Positions 60,304 to 64,000 of a stretch of 64,000 bases of DNA are shown here, piece by piece. Source of the DNA: Halobium salinum (lineage in GTDB: Archaea; Halobacteriota; Halobacteria; Halobacteriales; Haloferacaceae); assembly GCF_026586625.1 (NCBI RefSeq), contig NZ_JAODIW010000007.1, positions 40,221-104,220 of the forward strand. The letters are read 5' to 3'. A program made the position numbers and the translations under genes. The notes below the pieces were generated by a model. The model did not search any database. It was not told the DNA's origin and was given only the letters and a program-made list of their open reading frames with translations. Position 1 is the stretch's first letter; every line of letters starts with the position of its first letter.

Positions 60304-61192
60304 TTATGCTGTTGGTGCTGGCGTTCTCCCAGTACGTTTCCAAAGCATCGACGAACAGCTTGGCGTGCCAGGTGTCCCACTTCGTGCGGCCACGCCCGAA
60401 GAGATCGGTCACACCATTTTGGCACTTCCACCCGGAGAAGTCCGCGTCCTTCAGGTAATCGACGATCTTGACATACCGTTCTTGCAGGTCGTCCACGTAC
60501 CGGCCCGGTGGGACGTTGTACAGGAGACACTCGATGAAGTAGGACGCTACGATGTCGTCGGTGATGTACCCGTCCGCGACGATCTCCTTGCGGGCGTTCT
60601 TGAACATCCGCACAGTCTCTTTATACAGGTCGTCGGTGTCGTCCTGCTTGTCCGATCCGTGGTCCTTGTGTCGCGTCGGATAGTTCACGACCGAGGAGAT
60701 CGAATCGGTCGGCCAGAAAAGGATCCCATCGTACCCTTGGGGATAGTTGTAGTAGTGCTTGTACTGAACGCATACCAGCACGTCGGCGTCGAGTGGTAGA
60801 CCCGGTGCCGAAATCTCGATAGCGTTCCCGGACGGGTCGAACGTCCCCTCAGGGTAGGTGTCCTGCAGAACGCTCAGCACGTCGTCTCGGAACTCGTCGT
60901 AGTCGTAATCGTAATCTTCGACATCTACATCCTCCTGGTCTTCCGGGTCGAGGTCGTGGAGGTTGAAGTACTGGAACTCGTCGAGGCGAACGACGATATC
61001 GACGTCGCTCGAATCGCGGATGATCGTGTGGTTCGCGTACGACCCTTGGAGGAAGTCGTGGAACTCGACGTCAGCGAGCGTATCGCTGTCGTTGAGCGCG
61101 TTCCGGATCTTCTTGTGAGTTTTCTCCGCTGATTTCACGGCGGCTCGCTTCGGGTCGGTCCAGCTTTCGAGGGTATCCTCATCGATTGCCAT
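60287..61192 (-). CDS. CD-NTase, CBASS nucleotidyltransferase (operon A)
   Basis: 301 residues from ATG 61192 (an in-frame start at 61204 adds four residues); chosen because the paralogue begins at the same place relative to the conserved TLESW. Catalytic site: QGSYANHTIIRDSSDVDIVV (GS at 50-51, Asp63 and Asp65) and LPLDADVLVC for the third Asp. CD-NTases make cyclic di- or trinucleotides on phage infection. No E1/E2, JAB or HORMA/TRIP13 genes are present, so type I CBASS. Confidence 0.9.
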   Translation of the reverse strand: MAIDEDTLESWTDPKRAAVKSAEKTHKKIRNALNDSDTLADVEFHDFLQGSYANHTIIRDSSDVDIVVRLDEFQYFNLHDLDPEDQEDVDVEDYDYDYDEFRDDVLSVLQDTYPEGTFDPSGNAIEISAPGLPLDADVLVCVQYKHYYNYPQGYDGILFWPTDSISSVVNYPTRHKDHGSDKQDDTDDLYKETVRMFKNARKEIVADGYITDDIVASYFIECLLYNVPPGRYVDDLQERYVKIVDYLKDADFSGWKCQNGVTDLFGRGRTKWDTWHAKLFVDALETYWENASTNSINARLF

Positions 61193-61350
61193 AGCCACCA
61201 CCAAGAGAAATTGGCAGAGTTTCGATAGGAGACGGGACGGTCACGATTCTAATTGCCTGCTACGGTCCCTTAACGGTTCGCAGAGCACGGTGGAAGTGGA
61301 ATCGGGGGGGTTTTAGCGGTCGGTCAGAAAGAGGCGTGTAACTCCCATTA
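61193..61350. promoter_or_regulatory. Shared divergent promoter region of the two CBASS operons
   Basis: 158 bases between the two CD-NTase starts. It contains TTCTAATTGC, CCCTTAACGG and a G-run with TTTTAG. No strong TATA box or inverted repeat stands out. Both operons must be transcribed from here unless the promoters lie inside the genes. Confidence 0.55.
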
Positions 61351-62232
61351 ATGCCGATAGATACAGGGACACTGGAATCGTGGGCGCAATACGAGAGCGG
61401 CCCCATCGATTCCGCGAAGCGGACCCACAGCCGAATCCAGAAGGAATTGCAGTCCAGCGAAACGCTCGCCCACGCGGACTTCGACACCTATCTGCAGGGC
61501 TCCTATGCGAACTACACCATCGTCCGGGCCAGTTCCGATGTGGACATCGTGGTCCAGCTTACGGACATGTACTACGTTGATCTGTCCGGGCTCAGCCCCG
61601 CCGAGCGGGATCATTGGCGGCGCAACTCCGGCGACCCGGACTACAGCTGGCACGAGTTCCGGTCCGATGTCGTTGACGTACTGGAGTCGCGCTTCGGCTC
61701 CTCGGCTGTCGATCCGGTCGGGAAAGCAATCGAAGTGGAAGCGGGTAAACTGCCGCTGGACGCCGACGTGCTCGTCTGTGCGGACCACCGCGACTACTAC
61801 CACTATCCGAACGGCTACCACTCGGGCATCGCGTTCTTCAACCTCAACAACACGAAGATCGTAAACTACCCGAAACAACACATCAACAACGGCAGCACCA
61901 GGCAGTCAAGCACCAGCAACCGGTTCAAAGAGACCGTGCGCATCTTCAAGCGCGCACGGAACTACCTCGTCGATAATAACGAACTGAACAAGGAGAACGT
62001 CCCATCGTACTTCATCGAGAACCTCCTGTACAACGTCCCAGACGGACGATATACCTATAACAAACAGGACCGAGTCGCGAAAATTCTCCGATACCTGAAT
62101 TCGACGGACTATAGTGACTGGACCTGCCAGAACGGCATCACCGACATATTCGGGTCGGGCCCCGCGGAGTGGAACACCCGGTACGCGGGCCGGTACATCG
62201 ACGCGATGGTCACACTCTGGGATAACTGGTAA
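61351..62232 (+). CDS. CD-NTase, CBASS nucleotidyltransferase (operon B)
   Basis: 293 residues, ATG 61351. Same length class and active site as the divergent paralogue: QGSYANYTIVRASSDVDIVV (GS at 50-51, Asp63 and Asp65) and LPLDADVLVC. The matching positions without gaps to residue 70 show a duplication. The region after residue 75 has diverged, as has the C-terminal half, which could change nucleotide choice or the activating signal. Next gene starts three bases after the stop. Confidence 0.9.
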   Translation: MPIDTGTLESWAQYESGPIDSAKRTHSRIQKELQSSETLAHADFDTYLQGSYANYTIVRASSDVDIVVQLTDMYYVDLSGLSPAERDHWRRNSGDPDYSWHEFRSDVVDVLESRFGSSAVDPVGKAIEVEAGKLPLDADVLVCADHRDYYHYPNGYHSGIAFFNLNNTKIVNYPKQHINNGSTRQSSTSNRFKETVRIFKRARNYLVDNNELNKENVPSYFIENLLYNVPDGRYTYNKQDRVAKILRYLNSTDYSDWTCQNGITDIFGSGPAEWNTRYAGRYIDAMVTLWDNW

Positions 62233-62235
62233 CCT

Positions 62236-62880
62236 ATGCACACGTACTCCACGGACAATGATCTCCGCCCGAAGATATACGGCGGCCTGGCTTTGCTCGC
62301 CTACGGCATCACGATCCTCGTCGAGCTGGTTACCTCGGCGCTCTCAACTGTCCTTCCATTTGCGGCGGGATTCGTTGTCTCATGGGGACTCGCCTTCGCT
62401 GCTGTCTGGAAGATCCACGACCGGTGGTTCTGGAAGACTCGAATCGCCCAGGCGCTCGGTATCACTTGCGTTCCAAATCTTAACGGGAAGTGGGAGGGGT
62501 GGATCGTCACATCGTATGAAGGAGAAATCCCCGACGAGGCGCTTCATCCCGATAACGACCACAGCCAGGATGGCCAGAAACTGAAGGCCTGGCTTGACAT
62601 CGATCAGACGTGGCGAAAGATCAACGTCCACTTCGAGACGACGCAGACGCCTTCAGACAGCAACGGTGCGACGATGCTGACTGACGAAGGAAAGTGGCCA
62701 AGTGTCAGTTACCAGTACGAGAACGAGGGCTCGCCACTCGTCAAGGGGCTGAACATGCACTTCGGAACTGCGTCCCTCGAATACCGTGATGAGAGCGACA
62801 CAGAGACCCTCGAAGGGCTCTACTACACTGGCCCTGGACGTGAGAACAACGGTCTCATGTACTTCGAACGGGCTGACTGA
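62236..62880 (+). CDS. CBASS effector, Cap15-like (operon B)
   Basis: 214 residues. Two N-terminal membrane helices (about 17-35 and 39-57), then the beta-rich domain with VPNLNGKWEGWIVTSYEGEI, LDIDQTWRKINVHFETTQT and GLYYTGPGREN. It is a clear paralogue of the 59617 protein. Three-base spacing to the CD-NTase indicates one transcript. Family knowledge: activated Cap15 forms assemblies in the inner membrane and kills the infected cell. Confidence 0.85.
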   Translation: MHTYSTDNDLRPKIYGGLALLAYGITILVELVTSALSTVLPFAAGFVVSWGLAFAAVWKIHDRWFWKTRIAQALGITCVPNLNGKWEGWIVTSYEGEIPDEALHPDNDHSQDGQKLKAWLDIDQTWRKINVHFETTQTPSDSNGATMLTDEGKWPSVSYQYENEGSPLVKGLNMHFGTASLEYRDESDTETLEGLYYTGPGRENNGLMYFERAD

Positions 62881-62918
62881 CCGGAACATCTTTGCCATCT
62901 TGACAGACACTACCGATT

Positions 62919-63194
62919 ATGACTGAGACGAAGAAGTGCCCCACCTGCAACGGGAGTGGTGCAACGGCTGACCCGCAGACAGGCTACGGTGACTGTCCCA
63001 AGTGCAACGGATCGGGGACTGTCAGTCGCGGGATGCACGAGAAGTTGACGCAGGGCCAGCGCCAGACACTCGGGGGTGCGGGCGGGGCCGCGGCTGGTTT
63101 CGCCATCGGTGGGCCAGCCGGTGCGTTGATCGGCGGTCTGGCGGGTCTCGTCCTCTCGACTGACGACGATGACGATGGCGTTGGCGGTGTCTGA
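62919..63194 (+). CDS. DnaJ-type zinc motif and glycine-zipper protein
   Basis: 91 residues. Two CxxCxGxG repeats (CPTCNGSGAT and CPKCNGSGTV), as in the DnaJ zinc domain, then a hydrophobic Gly-rich helix pair with GGAGGAAAGFAIGGPAGALI and GGLAGLVL, a glycine zipper likely to insert into the membrane, and an acidic end. It starts 38 bases after the Cap15-like stop on the same strand. It could be a membrane chaperone or an accessory of the defence operon; no function is known. Confidence 0.7.
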   Translation: MTETKKCPTCNGSGATADPQTGYGDCPKCNGSGTVSRGMHEKLTQGQRQTLGGAGGAAAGFAIGGPAGALIGGLAGLVLSTDDDDDGVGGV

Positions 63195-63264
63195 CCCTCT
63201 GAGTCTGGTTCGAAGCCCGACCGAACAGTACGATTTTTGTGTTTGAAAACCACGGCGAGTGATA

Positions 63265-63945
63265 ATGGATACGTATTTGGAAGATATCGCGGCTCAACTA
63301 CGTTCTAACTCGCCAACTCAAATAGAACTTTCAACAGACGACGCGGAGATTTGCGATCTCTGGCAGAACGGTGACCCCGATGTGGCTCTCGACCACCTCG
63401 TTACCGTGTTTAACCGGCGGGGGCTTGGAACGGGTGATGTCGTTATGCTTCCGGTCCATGAGACAGACCACCCCGAGCTGACGGGTGAGTATATCGCCTA
63501 TCGGAAGGACGAGTACGGCGAAGCACTGCATTACTACGACACAGAAGGAGATCTCGACGAATTTATTGAGTTCGAAGAGGCTGCTCGGTCGGGATTGGCT
63601 TACAGACTCAGATTTTGGGATCGCCATTTCGATCTGCCAGACGACGTCGAGTTGGATTTGATCGATGATCGACCTCCGTACAGATCTGAGCCGATTACCG
63701 CTCAGCAGGCCTTGGACGACGAGGACTACACCGATTACGTCAACGATACGCTTCAATTCGTTCGGACTGAACTCCTTCGAACCCATGAAGAGGAGTTAGA
63801 CACGGTCGTTAGCCGAGGGGTAGAAGTTGAGAGTTCGGGTGGTGGGAAGATCCAGTCCGCGCGACCGAGAGTCCAAGGTAGCGAAATCTCCTGTAGCGTC
63901 TACGTCCCACCTGCGAATTCGCCCGGGCAGAGGGGTCGTGTTTAG
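63265..63945 (+). CDS. Hypothetical protein
   Basis: 226 residues from ATG 63265 (GTG 63259 possible). Acidic, with YIAYRKDEYGEALHYYDTEG and a helical middle; no motif recognised. Follows the glycine-zipper gene by 70 bases and may belong to the same defence locus. Confidence 0.55.
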   Translation: MDTYLEDIAAQLRSNSPTQIELSTDDAEICDLWQNGDPDVALDHLVTVFNRRGLGTGDVVMLPVHETDHPELTGEYIAYRKDEYGEALHYYDTEGDLDEFIEFEEAARSGLAYRLRFWDRHFDLPDDVELDLIDDRPPYRSEPITAQQALDDEDYTDYVNDTLQFVRTELLRTHEEELDTVVSRGVEVESSGGGKIQSARPRVQGSEISCSVYVPPANSPGQRGRV

Positions 63946-64000
63946 TTTGGAGAATTGAACCAGGCAGCGAACGCTTGGAGCCAGTTTTCAGCGGTTTCAG

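Noticed and set aside
60287..62232. Simple AbiEii-type or tRNA nucleotidyltransferase identity for the two NTases
   Set aside because: The fixed GSY...SDVDIVV spacing, the later DAD motif and the adjoining two-TM beta-rich effector in both copies fit CD-NTases of CBASS better.
1..64000. CRISPR arrays, tRNA and rRNA genes
   Set aside because: I saw no regularly spaced 24-40 base repeats, no cloverleaf with a TTCGA-type T-loop context that held up, and no rRNA-like stretch.

Overview
The window is haloarchaeal DNA (class Halobacteria) from a megaplasmid or integrated conjugative element. The grounds are acidic proteins throughout, high G+C codon use, archaeal-type primase subunits, a TFIIB paralogue, HTH_10, PadR, HxlR and DUF7342-type regulators, many small zinc-ribbon proteins, and many plus-strand genes with tight or overlapping junctions. 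Degraded genes, toxin-antitoxin pairs, an insertion-sequence scar and defence genes mark it as accessory DNA.

Layout. 1-4.6 kb: the C-terminal part of a SNF2-type helicase, unknown genes including an HhH protein, a Tat-type lipoprotein and a PadR regulator. 5.0-20.6 kb: one plus-strand cluster for a conjugation-type IV secretion machine: pilin-like protein, large surface glycoprotein, VirB6/TrbL-like channel, membrane-anchored AAA+ ATPase, PrgI/VirB3-like protein, a probable detached VirB4 N-domain, VirB4 ATPase, and a VirD4/TraD-like coupling protein with a zinc motif and a nuclease-like tail. Both subunits of an archaeal primase (PriS, PriL) follow. I see no relaxase and no VirB11. 20.6-23 kb: a gene-poor stretch, then a RibD_C/DHFR-like and a VOC gene between two inverted IS-end-like sequences. 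23-28.6 kb: small zinc-ribbon proteins, an RHH/PIN toxin-antitoxin pair with a palindromic operator, a frameshifted RHH gene, and an AbiEi/AbiEii-like pair between 19-bp direct repeats. 28.6-36.3 kb: a GC-rich hairpin region, an RPA-like OB-fold gene, a cysteine-less DsbA-like protein, a TIM-barrel-like protein, TFB, and a DUF7342/TumE-like pair.

36.3-38.9 kb: small conserved plasmid genes and two gene remnants (HTH_10 regulator, HMA domain). 39-51 kb: ion-transport and stress genes (CNNM/CorC, CspA, CBS proteins, SLC13-type permease, UMP kinase, DisA_N protein, MgtE). 51.2-59.4 kb: a run of small plus-strand plasmid genes including an ArdC-like antirestriction protein and a SWIM protein, resembling a conjugative leading region. 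Many of these genes are preceded by a T-tract followed at once by a GC-rich hairpin. A second long inverted repeat (TTAACCAAC-N22/23-GTTGGTTAA) occurs twice. 59.6-62.9 kb: two divergent, paralogous CBASS operons, each a CD-NTase plus a Cap15-like two-TM beta-barrel effector, followed by a zinc/glycine-zipper protein.

Taken together, the element seems to carry its own transfer and priming machinery, anti-restriction for entry, addiction modules for maintenance, and a duplicated cyclic-nucleotide abortive-infection module.
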